Shown piece by piece: positions 17,943 to 27,508 of a stretch of 53,454 nucleotides of DNA (positions are counted from its first letter, which is position 1; the number at the start of each line of letters is the position of its first letter). The notes under the pieces are model-generated. The model searched no databases. It was not told the DNA's origin and saw only the letters and a list, made by a program, of their open reading frames with translations. Source of the DNA: Pirellulales bacterium (GTDB lineage: Bacteria > Planctomycetota > Planctomycetia > Pirellulales > JACPPG01); assembly GCA_035546535.1 (NCBI GenBank), contig DASZWQ010000088.1, forward strand, positions 1 through 53,454. The letters run 5' to 3'. Position numbers and translations under genes: made by a program.

Positions 17943-18287
17943 TCAATAGCGAGGTACGGTGCGATCGATCTCTTCGGCCCAGCGGTCGATGCCGCCCACC
18001 ATCGTGCGCGCTTGGGCGAATCCTTGTCCGCGCAGCCAATTGGCAACCCGTTCGCTGCGGCCGCCATGATGGCAATGGACGACGATCTGCTTGTCGCGAT
18101 ATGCTTCCAGCTCGGCGAGACGCGAGGAGAGCTCGCTCATCGGCAACAGCCGCGCGCCCTCGATACGCGCCACGGCATACTCGTCGGCCTCCCGGCAATC
18201 GAGCAGCAAAAACACCTCGCCCGTGTCCAGCTTTTCCTTGACGCTGCGACAGGTCACTTCCAGAGGGAGATCATTGGCCGCTGTCAT
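17943..18287 (-). CDS. Rhodanese-like domain protein
   Basis: This single-domain rhodanese of 114 residues is the size of GlpE-type enzymes. The N-terminal part has LLLDCREADEYAVARIEGARLLPM (first 20 residues at about 27-46), the conserved substrate-binding region. The active-site loop is CHHGGRS with the sulfur-carrying Cys at 72, and VGGIDRWAEE closes the domain. It probably transfers sulfane sulfur in the cytoplasm; there is no signal peptide. The start at 18287 gives the normal family length; a start at 18332 would add 15 residues. It lies between tRNA-Leu and the divergent addB. Confidence 0.85.
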   Translation of the reverse strand: MTAANDLPLEVTCRSVKEKLDTGEVFLLLDCREADEYAVARIEGARLLPMSELSSRLAELEAYRDKQIVVHCHHGGRSERVANWLRGQGFAQARTMVGGIDRWAEEIDRTVPRY

Positions 18288-18535
18288 AAGGCACCGATTC
18301 CACGCCCGTCGAAAAAGCCCGTTGCCGGTCAAGAAAGTGAATTTGTACTCGCGAGACGGCGACGCAGATTCTACGTCGTTCGTCGCAGAACGTGAAGCGG
18401 CTGCGTCAGCCCGCCTGCGATCGTCAGCAAGCCTTGAATCCCCCGGTATTTAGCCGGACAATGAAGATCGCCACGGCCGCGCAGCTACCATTGCAAACTC
18501 AGGGGCCCGGCACGATCAGGGAGGGGACTTTCGAC

Positions 18536-21500
18536 ATGCCGGGACGCACGGTCGTCATCGCAGGGCCTTCGGGGAGCGGCAAGACCGAGCGCTTGCTCGC
18601 CGGCTATCGCACGGCGTTGCGGGCTGGCCCGATCGGCAGTGTGCTGTGGATCGCTCCGACGCATCGCAGCGCGGCCGAGGTCCGCCAGGCCATTCTCCGC
18701 GACGAGCTGCGTGCCTGCTTCAAGCCGGCGGTCATGACCTTTGACCAGTTCGCCGAGCAAGTGTTGGCGGCGAGCGATCGCGTCGTGCGGCCGATTTCGG
18801 ATTTGGCCAAGCGGCAAATTCTGCGGCGCCTGATCAAGGCCGAGGCAGTCGCCGGCCGTTTGGACCATTTTCGGTCGATCGCCGAAACCGCCGGGCTCGC
18901 CGACCTGGTGACCGAGTTCATCAGCGAGCTGAAGCGCCAGGAAATCTGGCCCGACGAATTCGAACAAGCCTGCCGGGCGCGCGGCCGACAGCGCAAGGAT
19001 CAGGAGCTGTCGGCGATTTACCGCGCGTATCAGCAGCACCTGAACGACAACGGTTTGTACGACGCCGAGGGGCGGTTCTGGACAGCGCGCGAGTTGTTGC
19101 TCAAAGGGCAGCGAAGGCCGTTCGAGCAATTGCGGCACGTCGTGGTCGACGGCTTTACGGATTTCACGCGTCCGCAGTTGGAGATTCTGGAGCTGCTCGC
19201 CAAGCGCGTTGCCAGGCTCGAATTTTCGCTGCCGCTGGAAGCCGAGGAGGGCCGCCCTGATCTGTTCGCCAAGCCGGCGAGCACGCTTGCGCAGTTGCGC
19301 TGGCGCATACCGGCAGCGGTGGTGGAAACACTTCCGCGCAAGGAACAACCGGCCTGGCCGGCGCTGGCCCACGTCGAACGCGAGCTCTTTAAAAACCCGC
19401 GCCACGTCGTGCGCGCCGCCCGTGCCCCGGGAATTGAAGTCAGCGAAGCGGGCCGGGCGCTTGACGAGGCGTATCTGGTCGCACGGCGCATCAAGCGTTT
19501 GCTCGTTTCCGGCGATCCGGCGACAGGAAGCAAGGTCAGCCCTGCCGACGTGGTGGTCGTCGCGCGTTCGCCTGCTGGACTCGCAGAGATCCTGCGCGAA
19601 GCCTTCGACGACCTGGGCATTCCCCATGCATTCGAGTCGGGCATTCCGCTGGCGCGCATTCCGCTGGTGGCGGCACTCGTGGCGGTGCTGCGCCTGCATG
19701 TCGAGGACTGGCCCTTCCGCGGTTTGCTGCACGTTCTGGGGAGCAATTATTTTCGGCCAGCGTGGCCCGCATGGAACGACGGCGCCGTCACAGCATCCGT
19801 CGATCAGGTGATCAGGTCGCAACAAGTGTCGCGCGGCCGCGAGACGTTGCTGATGGCGCTGCGCCGCGCCGCCGATGCGCCTGGCGTGACGGCCGCCGGC
19901 GTCCTGGACCGAGATCGGCGCGAGGCACAAAGCACGCTTGTCCTTCTCGAACAACTGGCGGCGGCATTGGATCGCCTTCCGCGGCGAACCACTCCCGGAG
20001 CGTGGCTCCGCTATCTCGTGCCGTTAGCAAATGAACTGGGGCTGACGCGCGACTTGCCGAGCAATCCGCAGGAGGCGAAGCAATCCATCGATGCCGAGGC
20101 CTGGCGCGTGCTGCGCGAGGCTTTCGCCGCGGTGGAAAAGTTTGCGACGGGGCAAGGCGCCGCCGCCGAGGAACTCGATGCGGCGGGCATTCTCGATTTG
20201 CTCACCGATATCGCGGCCACGGAAGAGCTACGGCCGACCGGCGACGAGTCGGGCTGCGTGCGTGTGCTGTCGGCCACGAGCGCCCGCGCGCTGTCGATTC
20301 CTTATCTGTTCTTCGTAAGTCTTTCGGAACGCGCGTTTCCACCCCCGGAACGGTCCGACCGCTTGTACAACGAGGCGGAGTACGAGCGCTTCGCCGACGC
20401 GGGATTGCCGCTGGTCCTGCGTGCCGAAGCCAGTCAGCGCGAGATGCTGCTGTTCTACGAAGTCATCACCCGCGCGCGGCGCCGCTTGTATCTCAGCTAC
20501 CCGGGGCTGGACGAAAAAGGTCAGCAGCTATTGCCGAGCCCTTACCTCGGCGAGCTCGAGGATGTTTGCGGCGGTCGGATGGATCGGTATCGCGTCGAGG
20601 ATTTGCGACCGCTGCCCTACGACGGGATCGCCGCCAGCGCCACGGAGCAGCGAATACTTGCCGTGGCGCAGGCGGCGGGCATCGAAATATCGCGGTCCGA
20701 CCATGGCGCGAACGCACGGCCGCCGGCCGAACCGGGGCCGGTGCTTGCGGGCCTGACGGCTCGGCCCGAGACGCGCCCGGTATTCGAAAACATCCTGGCC
20801 GGTCTGGCGGCGAATAGCAGTCGCGCGGGCCGCGAGGAGTTCGGGCCCTACGAGGGCCTGCTCGGCGCTGCCGTGCGGACGTCGCTGGCGACGCGCTTCG
20901 GAGCCGAGGTTCGTTTCAGCGCCAGTCGCCTGGAGCAATATAAGCGTTGCCCGTTCCGTTTCTTCTTGAGCGACGTGCTGCACCTCGAGCCCGTGGAGGA
21001 GTTGAGTGTAGCGATCGACCCGTTATCGCGCGGCTCGGAATTGCACGACGCGCTGGCGCGATTGCATCGTGAAGTGAATCAGACGCTGGGGCGCGCGGCA
21101 TCACCGGCCGACCCGGCGGCGGCGCCGGTTTTCGAACAAGCGCTGGCCCGGCTTATGAGGGAGCTGGAACGACGCGCAAAGGATCGGGCGCAACCTTTTC
21201 AAGCGGCGTTGGCCGAGATCGAGCGGCGGCAGTTGCGCGATTGGCTCGCCGATTACACCAGGCAGCACGCGAAGTACGACGCCTTGTGGGAGAGTCTCGA
21301 CCGGCCGCTGGTGCCGGCCTATTTCGAGGTCTCGTTTGGCGACGACCGTCTCACCGATGATTCGCTTTCCACCGTTGAGCCTTTGGTGATCAGCGATGGC
21401 GCGCGCCAGGTTCTGGTGCGCGGCCGGATCGATCGCGTCGACGTGGGGCACGCCGCGGGCCGGCCCGTCTTCGGAGTCCTGGACTATAAATCGGGAAAAG

Positions 21501-21895
21501 CGAAAAGCTACAACCAAGAGGCCATCGAATCGGGCGAAGCTTTGCAAGTCTTCTTGTATGCTCTGGCCGCCGAAAAGTTGTTCGCCCGCGAACAGCGGAT
21601 TCCGTGGAACGCCGGCTATTGGTTCGTCACGGATGAGGGATATCCCGAAAAAACCTCCGTGCAGATTCACGAGGTCGAGGCCAACCAACTGCGGGCGACC
21701 AAGCAGTGGCAAGAACTGCGTGATAAAGACACGGCTCTGGTGCTTGACCTGGTCGAGGGGATGCAGGCCGGCAAGTTTCCGGTGTTCAACGACAACGATC
21801 GATGCACGAGCTTTTGCGACTTTCGCACGGTGTGCCGGGTCAACCAGGTCCGCGCGACGGGGAAGAAATGGCAGCCACAAACGCGTCAGGATTAA
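18536..21895 (+). CDS. addB: ATP-dependent nuclease subunit AddB
   Basis: AddB pairs with AddA to resect double-strand DNA ends for RecA loading. The 1119-residue product has an N-terminal P-loop GPSGSGKT at 10-17. The C-terminal PD-(D/E)XK nuclease has LDYKSGK (catalytic D983, K985) preceded by RGRIDRVD. Four cysteines expected to hold the AddB iron-sulfur cluster are present: C805 in YKRCPFRFF, then C1090, C1094 and C1100 in CTSFCDFRTVC. The spacing CX3C differs by one residue from the CX2C I recall for Bacillus. ATG at 18536 follows GGAGGGG by about 9 nt; the frame is open upstream but would add 48 residues before the P-loop. The last 28 bp overlap addA, so the two subunits are translationally coupled. 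Confidence 0.92.
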   Translation: MPGRTVVIAGPSGSGKTERLLAGYRTALRAGPIGSVLWIAPTHRSAAEVRQAILRDELRACFKPAVMTFDQFAEQVLAASDRVVRPISDLAKRQILRRLIKAEAVAGRLDHFRSIAETAGLADLVTEFISELKRQEIWPDEFEQACRARGRQRKDQELSAIYRAYQQHLNDNGLYDAEGRFWTARELLLKGQRRPFEQLRHVVVDGFTDFTRPQLEILELLAKRVARLEFSLPLEAEEGRPDLFAKPASTLAQLRWRIPAAVVETLPRKEQPAWPALAHVERELFKNPRHVVRAARAPGIEVSEAGRALDEAYLVARRIKRLLVSGDPATGSKVSPADVVVVARSPAGLAEILREAFDDLGIPHAFESGIPLARIPLVAALVAVLRLHVEDWPFRGLLHVLGSNYFRPAWPAWNDGAVTASVDQVIRSQQVSRGRETLLMALRRAADAPGVTAAGVLDRDRREAQSTLVLLEQLAAALDRLPRRTTPGAWLRYLVPLANELGLTRDLPSNPQEAKQSIDAEAWRVLREAFAAVEKFATGQGAAAEELDAAGILDLLTDIAATEELRPTGDESGCVRVLSATSARALSIPYLFFVSLSERAFPPPERSDRLYNEAEYERFADAGLPLVLRAEASQREMLLFYEVITRARRRLYLSYPGLDEKGQQLLPSPYLGELEDVCGGRMDRYRVEDLRPLPYDGIAASATEQRILAVAQAAGIEISRSDHGANARPPAEPGPVLAGLTARPETRPVFENILAGLAANSSRAGREEFGPYEGLLGAAVRTSLATRFGAEVRFSASRLEQYKRCPFRFFLSDVLHLEPVEELSVAIDPLSRGSELHDALARLHREVNQTLGRAASPADPAAAPVFEQALARLMRELERRAKDRAQPFQAALAEIERRQLRDWLADYTRQHAKYDALWESLDRPLVPAYFEVSFGDDRLTDDSLSTVEPLVISDGARQVLVRGRIDRVDVGHAAGRPVFGVLDYKSGKAKSYNQEAIESGEALQVFLYALAAEKLFAREQRIPWNAGYWFVTDEGYPEKTSVQIHEVEANQLRATKQWQELRDKDTALVLDLVEGMQAGKFPVFNDNDRCTSFCDFRTVCRVNQVRATGKKWQPQTRQD

Positions 21896-24800
21896 CCGAA
21901 GAACAGCGCACTGCCATCGAGCGGCGCGGCGTTTCGATCGCGCTCTCGGCCGGGGCCGGCTGCGGCAAGACGCACGTGCTGGTCGAGCGGTTCCTGGCCG
22001 CGCTTACGCCCGCCACGAACGGTGACGAGAGCGGCGCCAAGGGATTGTCCGGGCTGATCGCGATCACCTTCACGGATCGCGCGGCGCGCGAGATGCGCGA
22101 TCGCCTGCGGCGCAAATGCCGCGAACGGTTGCGCGCGGCCGACGATCGTCACGCGGACGATTGGCTCGGCCTGTTGCGCGAACTCGAATCGGCACGCGTC
22201 AGCACGATTCACGCCTTTTGCGGATCGCTGCTGCGGGCCCACGCCGTCGAGGCCGGCATCGACCCGCACTTTCAGATCCTGCAAGCTGGCCCGTCGGCGA
22301 CGCTGTTTTCCGAGGTGGTCGAGGATCAATTGCGCGAACAGCTCGGCCAGATGAACGAAGATTTGCTGGACCTGGTCGTCATGTTCGGGCTCGTGCCGCT
22401 GCGGCAGATGATGCAGAAACTGCTCGGCCGCCGGCACGCCATCGATTTCGACGAGTGGGTGCTGGTCACGCCTGAAGAATTAGTCGAGCGCTGGCACGAG
22501 GTCGAAGTTAAGGAGGTGCTTCCGCAGCTGCGTGCGCAGTTTCTCAAGCTGCCAGAAGTGGCGTCGTTACGAAGGATCATGGCGAACTGGACGCCAACCA
22601 ATAACGTCATGCGGGATCGATTTGTTTCGCTTACTGCGGCACTTAACGACCTCGCCTCGGGCGAGGAGTTTTATCGGACGATCGACGCCATTCGCGATGC
22701 GGCCCGAGTCCAGGGAGGGGGCTCGCGTAAAGACTGGTTCAGCGACGAAATCTACAACGAGTTTCGCGACGCCGCCACGGCGGTACGAGATTGGGCCAAG
22801 GATGCCGAGAAGCGTTCGAGAATCGAGGCCAAGGGGGCCCTGCCCAGCGCCGCGGCCGGGCTGGCGCTGTTGCGGGTGGCGCGGCCAGTCATCGCGGCGT
22901 ATGAGGATCGCAAGCGCGAGCTGAGCTTGCTGGATTTCGACGATCTGCTGGCACGCACGCGCGATCTGCTCCATGGCGCGCACGGCGAGACGTTGCGGCG
23001 GCGGCTGGCGTCGCGGCTCGATCTGCTGTTGGTCGACGAGTTTCAGGACACCGATCCGCTGCAGGTCGAGCTGGTGAAAGTTCTCTGCGGTGGCCAGTTG
23101 CAGGAGGGGAAGCTTTTTTTTGTCGGCGACGCCAAGCAATCCATCTATCGCTTCCGCGGCGCCGATCCGCGCGTCTTTCGCGAATTGCAAGGTGAAATCC
23201 CGCGTGCCGGCCAACTGCCGCTGACGCGGAACTTCCGCAGCCAGCCGGGCGTGCTCGATTTCGTCAATGCTCTGTTCCGCGATCGACTGGGCGGGACGGA
23301 GTACGAGGCGCTCGTCGCACATCGGCCGGCGCTCGCCGAATCGCCGATTGTCGAGTTCCTGTGGGCCACGCCGCCGGCCGACAATACCGAAAAGATCGAC
23401 GCCGAGTTTCTACGAAAACAAGAGGCCGAGTGGATCGCGCGGCGCGTCGCGCAGATTCTCGCCACGGGCCAGGTGACGGTTCCTGCTGACGCGCGCGGCC
23501 CGGCGCGCTCGGCCGGACCCGGGGACGTGACCATTTTGTTCCGCACGCTGTCGGACGTGCGCTATTACGAAGAGGCCTTGCGGCGCCACGATCTCCCTTA
23601 TTACACCGTCGGTGGCGGTGCCTACTACGCGCAGCAAGAGGTGTTCGACCTGCTCAATCTGCTGCGTGCCATCGACGCGCCGGGCGACGTTGTGAGCCTG
23701 GCCGGCGCGCTGCGCAGCCCCTTCTTCTCGTTGACCGACGAAACGCTGTACTGGTTGGCGCAGCACGAAAAAGGATTGGCGGCCGGGCTGTTTGCCGCGG
23801 CGCTGCCGGCACAAATCGAAGGCCAGCAGCGGCGCCAGGTGCAATTTGCCGCGAAAACGCTGCACGAGCTGCGCGCGCAAAAGGATCGACGGTCGGTCGT
23901 CGCTTTGATCCGCCACGCACTGGCCCGCACCGGATACGACGCGCTGCTCTTGGCCGAGTTTCTCGGCGAGCGCAAGCTGGCCAACTTGCGAAAGCTGATC
24001 GACCAGGCGCGTATTTTCGATGCGTCGGGCATTTTCACGTTGTCCGATTTCATTCACGAGCTGAGCGAGTTCGTTGCGCGCCAGCCCGATGAGCCCCCGG
24101 CGCCGGTCGAGCTCGAGACGAGCACGGTTATCCGCCTGATGACGATTCACCAGGCGAAAGGCTTGGAATTTCCGATCGTCGTCGTGCCCGACCTGATGCG
24201 CAGCCAGAATGGCTCGCCGGTGATCGCGGCGTTCGATCCGCGGCTGGGACCGCTCGTGCGCGCGAAGGACGAGGATGCCGGCGCGTGTGGCTTTGACTTG
24301 TGGCGCGCGCTGGAAGAGCAAGAAGAGGCCGACGAGGGAATTCGCCTGCTGTACGTGGCCGCCACGCGCGCCGCGGATTACCTGATCCTGTCGGCCGGTA
24401 TCAAAGATTTCGACAAGCCGTCGGGTTGGCTCGAATTCCTCGGCGAACGTTTCGATTTACGATCCGGATCGCTGCAAGCCCACTTACCTGGCGGATGGTC
24501 CCAGCCGCGCGTCACGGTCACGCTCGAGCGTCCGCCGACTCCGCACGGGGCGGACAGCAAGCCGCGCGTCGAATGGGATCGGGTGATCGCCGAGGCGCGG
24601 GAGTGTGCGGCGGCGGGGCGGGGCGTTTCGTCGCCGCTCGTCGAGCCCGTTCCGCCCGATCACGCGGCGCGGCGCGTCTTTTCGTTTTCACGCCTGGCGG
24701 GCCAGTTCGAGAGCGAGGAGTTGCCTGCCCGTGACAAGGACGCATTCGCACGGCTTGCAACGGAGGAGATTACCGACGAGCCGGCAGGGAGTGCCACGGA

Positions 24801-25353
24801 GTTGGGCGTTCTGGCGCACGCGGTGCTCGCGCAAATCGATTTCGCGGCGCCGGGCGATGTGTTAGAGCGCTGCCGCGACGAACTCGCGCGCCGGTTCTCG
24901 TCCTCAGAGACCAGGCCTGAAAGCGCCGCGGCGATGATCGAGCGCTTTTTGCAGTCCCCGCGCGCGACAGCGCTGCGCGAGGCCGCCGCGGTGCATCGCG
25001 AGTTGGAATTCTTGCTCCGCTGGCCGCCGGGCGGGCCGGCGGATGGTCGCCTGATCCAGGGCTTTATCGATTGCCTGTATCAGGATCGTGACGGCCGCTG
25101 GCACCTGTTGGATTACAAGACCAATCGCGTGACGGCCGCGGCGGTGCCACAACTTGCGGCGCGTTACGAATTGCAAATGTCGCTCTACGCGATCGCCGTG
25201 GAAGAAGTGTTGGGCGAAAGCCCGGCCACGCTGACGCTGTGCTTTTTGCAGCCGGGCGTGGAACATGTGGTGCCGTGGAATGGGGAGGCGCGCAAGCACG
25301 CGATCGAGCAGATTAACTCCGCACTCACGGCGGCGATCGCGAAGTCCACTTAA
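21868..25353 (+). CDS. addA: ATP-dependent helicase/nuclease subunit AddA (UvrD/RecB family)
   Basis: The 1161-residue product is the superfamily 1 helicase subunit. It has Walker A SAGAGCGKT at 27-35, AITFTDRAAREMRDR (motif Ia), VDEFQDTDPLQ with D390-E391 (Walker B), VGDAKQSIYRFRGADP (motif III), RLMTIHQAKGLEFPIVVVP (motif V) and LLYVAATRAADY (motif VI). The C-terminus carries the second nuclease domain with GFIDCLY and LDYKTN (D1082, K1084). Together with AddB it would unwind and degrade both strands from a break; the local Chi-like sequence is unknown. ATG at 21868 has GGGAAGAA just upstream and overlaps addB by 28 bp. The stop codon overlaps that of the convergent hydrolase gene. Confidence 0.94.
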   Translation: MAATNASGLTEEQRTAIERRGVSIALSAGAGCGKTHVLVERFLAALTPATNGDESGAKGLSGLIAITFTDRAAREMRDRLRRKCRERLRAADDRHADDWLGLLRELESARVSTIHAFCGSLLRAHAVEAGIDPHFQILQAGPSATLFSEVVEDQLREQLGQMNEDLLDLVVMFGLVPLRQMMQKLLGRRHAIDFDEWVLVTPEELVERWHEVEVKEVLPQLRAQFLKLPEVASLRRIMANWTPTNNVMRDRFVSLTAALNDLASGEEFYRTIDAIRDAARVQGGGSRKDWFSDEIYNEFRDAATAVRDWAKDAEKRSRIEAKGALPSAAAGLALLRVARPVIAAYEDRKRELSLLDFDDLLARTRDLLHGAHGETLRRRLASRLDLLLVDEFQDTDPLQVELVKVLCGGQLQEGKLFFVGDAKQSIYRFRGADPRVFRELQGEIPRAGQLPLTRNFRSQPGVLDFVNALFRDRLGGTEYEALVAHRPALAESPIVEFLWATPPADNTEKIDAEFLRKQEAEWIARRVAQILATGQVTVPADARGPARSAGPGDVTILFRTLSDVRYYEEALRRHDLPYYTVGGGAYYAQQEVFDLLNLLRAIDAPGDVVSLAGALRSPFFSLTDETLYWLAQHEKGLAAGLFAAALPAQIEGQQRRQVQFAAKTLHELRAQKDRRSVVALIRHALARTGYDALLLAEFLGERKLANLRKLIDQARIFDASGIFTLSDFIHELSEFVARQPDEPPAPVELETSTVIRLMTIHQAKGLEFPIVVVPDLMRSQNGSPVIAAFDPRLGPLVRAKDEDAGACGFDLWRALEEQEEADEGIRLLYVAATRAADYLILSAGIKDFDKPSGWLEFLGERFDLRSGSLQAHLPGGWSQPRVTVTLERPPTPHGADSKPRVEWDRVIAEARECAAAGRGVSSPLVEPVPPDHAARRVFSFSRLAGQFESEELPARDKDAFARLATEEITDEPAGSATELGVLAHAVLAQIDFAAPGDVLERCRDELARRFSSSETRPESAAAMIERFLQSPRATALREAAAVHRELEFLLRWPPGGPADGRLIQGFIDCLYQDRDGRWHLLDYKTNRVTAAAVPQLAARYELQMSLYAIAVEEVLGESPATLTLCFLQPGVEHVVPWNGEARKHAIEQINSALTAAIAKST

Positions 25354-26423
25354 GTGCGCGAAAGCGGCTGCCGCGCTGCGGGCGAAACATGCGCCCGTCC
25401 ACTGCGGGTCGACAGTTCGGCGGCAAATGCAGGACCCCGGAGCACCCAATCGACCACGCGCCAGTCGAGCCAGCGTCGGTCAGCATCGTTTCCTCGGGCG
25501 CCAATGAATCCCAAGTGCCCGCCGTGCCGTGCGACGTGCAGGCTCGTGGCGGGGGACAGGCGCAAAGCCTCGAACATGTGCCGCGGCACGAGGGGATCGT
25601 CGGCCGCCGCAATGATTTGCGTCGGAATGCGAACGTCAGCCAACAGCGGCGCCGAACTCGACTGCTGGTAGTAATTCGCCGCGTTGCCAAAACCGCAGAC
25701 CGGGCCGGTGAACCAATCGTCGATCTCGATCAACCGTTTCGGCTGCCGCGCGAAATCGACCGAGACGGCATGCGGCGCCCGTCGCCGACGCTCGAGTAGC
25801 TGCCCGCTGAGCAAGCGAGCGAAATAACGATCGTAGCCGCGGTTTTGCCAGCGGCCGATCCAGGCCGAGCACGCGGCCAGGTCCGCCGGCGGGCAGACGG
25901 CCATCACGCGGCACAAGTTCTCGGGCGGGCGATCCGCCGATTCCCCGGCCAGCTTCAGCGCGATATTTCCTCCCAAGGAATAGCCGATCAGCGTTACGGG
26001 CGAATGCGGACACAATGCGCTGATGAAACGCAGCGCCGCCGCCGCGTCGGCCGATCGGCCGCTGTGATAAGGTAACCGCGCCAGCTCGATGCCCGCCCCG
26101 CAGCCGCGGAGATCCATGCGAAACGCGCGGACGGCGTGGGCACAGAGCTTTTGCGCGGCGCGGCGCATGTAGACGCTCTCATGGCTGCCGCCGAGCCCGT
26201 GCATCAGTAACGCCACCGCACAGCCCGGCTGCCATTCCTCGGGGCAATCGTCGTGCAGCACCAGCCGGTCGCCATCGTCGAGCGCGACCTGGTGCTGCCG
26301 CGCACGGTAGTCGTTCAACTCGCCCGGGAAGTAAACGCCGGCCAGCGTTTGCAGGTGCCCGCTGCGCAGCAGGGGATGCGGCCGAAACGGGGGAAGGTCG
26401 TGAGCGGCGTTCGGCTGGGCCAA
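25350..26423 (-). CDS. YheT-like alpha/beta hydrolase
   Basis: The 357-residue protein matches the YheT/COG0429 esterase family, whose members are longer than simple alpha/beta hydrolases and begin with the hallmark HPLLRSGHLQTL (16-27). The nucleophile is S149 in GYSLGGN, and the rest of the triad is probably D276 (ADDPLVP) and H303 (HGGHLGF). HGLGGS at 75-80 forms the oxyanion region. Substrates are unknown but presumed to be carboxyl esters. The start is TTG with GAGGTG about 6 nt upstream; no suitable ATG lies before residue 74. Its stop TAA shares bases 25350-25353 with the AddA stop. Confidence 0.88.
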   Translation of the reverse strand: MAQPNAAHDLPPFRPHPLLRSGHLQTLAGVYFPGELNDYRARQHQVALDDGDRLVLHDDCPEEWQPGCAVALLMHGLGGSHESVYMRRAAQKLCAHAVRAFRMDLRGCGAGIELARLPYHSGRSADAAAALRFISALCPHSPVTLIGYSLGGNIALKLAGESADRPPENLCRVMAVCPPADLAACSAWIGRWQNRGYDRYFARLLSGQLLERRRRAPHAVSVDFARQPKRLIEIDDWFTGPVCGFGNAANYYQQSSSAPLLADVRIPTQIIAAADDPLVPRHMFEALRLSPATSLHVARHGGHLGFIGARGNDADRRWLDWRVVDWVLRGPAFAAELSTRSGRAHVSPAARQPLSRT

Positions 26424-26565
26424 GCAGACACCTCGAGGAGTATGTTCTTCACGCTGTCGCCCGCGGCATGGCTTTGAGCCGGCGCCACGGTGACTCTAGC
26501 TTAGACGTGCGCGTGGATTATCGATAGCTACTTGCACGCCGCTCGTGAGGCGGGGGCAAAATGGC

Positions 26566-27498
26566 TCAGTCGACGGCCGGGTCCAGATCCGGCAGCCGCT
26601 CTCGTCCGGGATCCGTAATGTCGAGCAGGCACTGACCCGTCAGTTCGGCAAGCGCGGCGTTCGCAACGAGAAAGACCCGAGCGCCGAAGTCCGGCACCGG
26701 CAGCGACTTTCCGTCTAAATCCAGTGCTAACGTGGGCGCATCGCCATACGGCGCCCCGATCGCTTGCGCGTAGCCGAGCGGGTGCCAGTCGGCATCGATC
26801 GAGCCGATATGATCGAGCACGGAGCAGCGGGCGGCGCGGATTTCAGCGACCGCCGTGGCATACTCGTGATAAAACCGCTGATAGCTTTTCCAGGTTCCCG
26901 CCGTGGGACTTGTGTCGTCGAGCGCGGCGCGGGCCGGCTCGCTCAGACGCTCGTCGAGATTCGCGGGTAAGAAATTCGGCCCGCGCGCCGCGTCCTCAAG
27001 GAATTTCTCCACCCGAGCGATGACCTGTAGCAGTCCGCGGGCACTGGCCGCGAACAGCGGTCGCTCGCCGGCCGGAAAAATAATGACCGAAACGTGCTGG
27101 CCGGGATCGAGATTTCCACCCAGCTTGTAAATGGCCTCGGCCACCGTGCAGCCGCGCAGTTCGTCATAGTCGCCCACGAAGGTGAATTGCTGGCCAGGCT
27201 TGCCCAAGGATTTCAATTGCGCGATCGATAGTTGCGCTTGTGTGGTCGGGTCGTACGCGACCATCCGCAATAATCGCCGCGGTTGTTCGTTGGCCAACAG
27301 GGCAGCGAACGATTCTCTCGCCGTCGGCCGTCGATGGCGCGCGTGATCTTGCTCGGACTGCGATCCCGCATTGCCGCCGGATACTCGTCCGCCGATCACG
27401 AAATGGCGAATCGCCACGATCGTTGTTACCGCTGCGGCCAAAAGCAGCAGTGCGATGATGCGGCGCAGCGAGAGTGCAGACGACCGGCGTGCATCCAT
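26566..27498 (-). CDS. Membrane-anchored protein of unknown function
   Basis: The 310-residue product has one N-terminal transmembrane helix (about 13-32, IIALLLLAAAVTTIVAIRHF) preceded by arginines, so most of it should face the periplasm. No family was recognised in the soluble part. The start at ATG 27498 lies 10 bp after the DUF1501 stop, with AGG about 9 nt upstream; a TTG at 27504 is also possible. The tight spacing indicates an operon with the preceding DUF1501 gene. Confidence 0.7.
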   Translation of the reverse strand: MDARRSSALSLRRIIALLLLAAAVTTIVAIRHFVIGGRVSGGNAGSQSEQDHARHRRPTARESFAALLANEQPRRLLRMVAYDPTTQAQLSIAQLKSLGKPGQQFTFVGDYDELRGCTVAEAIYKLGGNLDPGQHVSVIIFPAGERPLFAASARGLLQVIARVEKFLEDAARGPNFLPANLDERLSEPARAALDDTSPTAGTWKSYQRFYHEYATAVAEIRAARCSVLDHIGSIDADWHPLGYAQAIGAPYGDAPTLALDLDGKSLPVPDFGARVFLVANAALAELTGQCLLDITDPGRERLPDLDPAVD

Positions 27499-27508
27499 AC
27501 GCAAACGC

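Noticed and set aside
18485..19954. Reverse-strand open frame (489 codons) opposite addB
   Set aside because: It lies entirely inside the addB coding region and has no recognisable motif.
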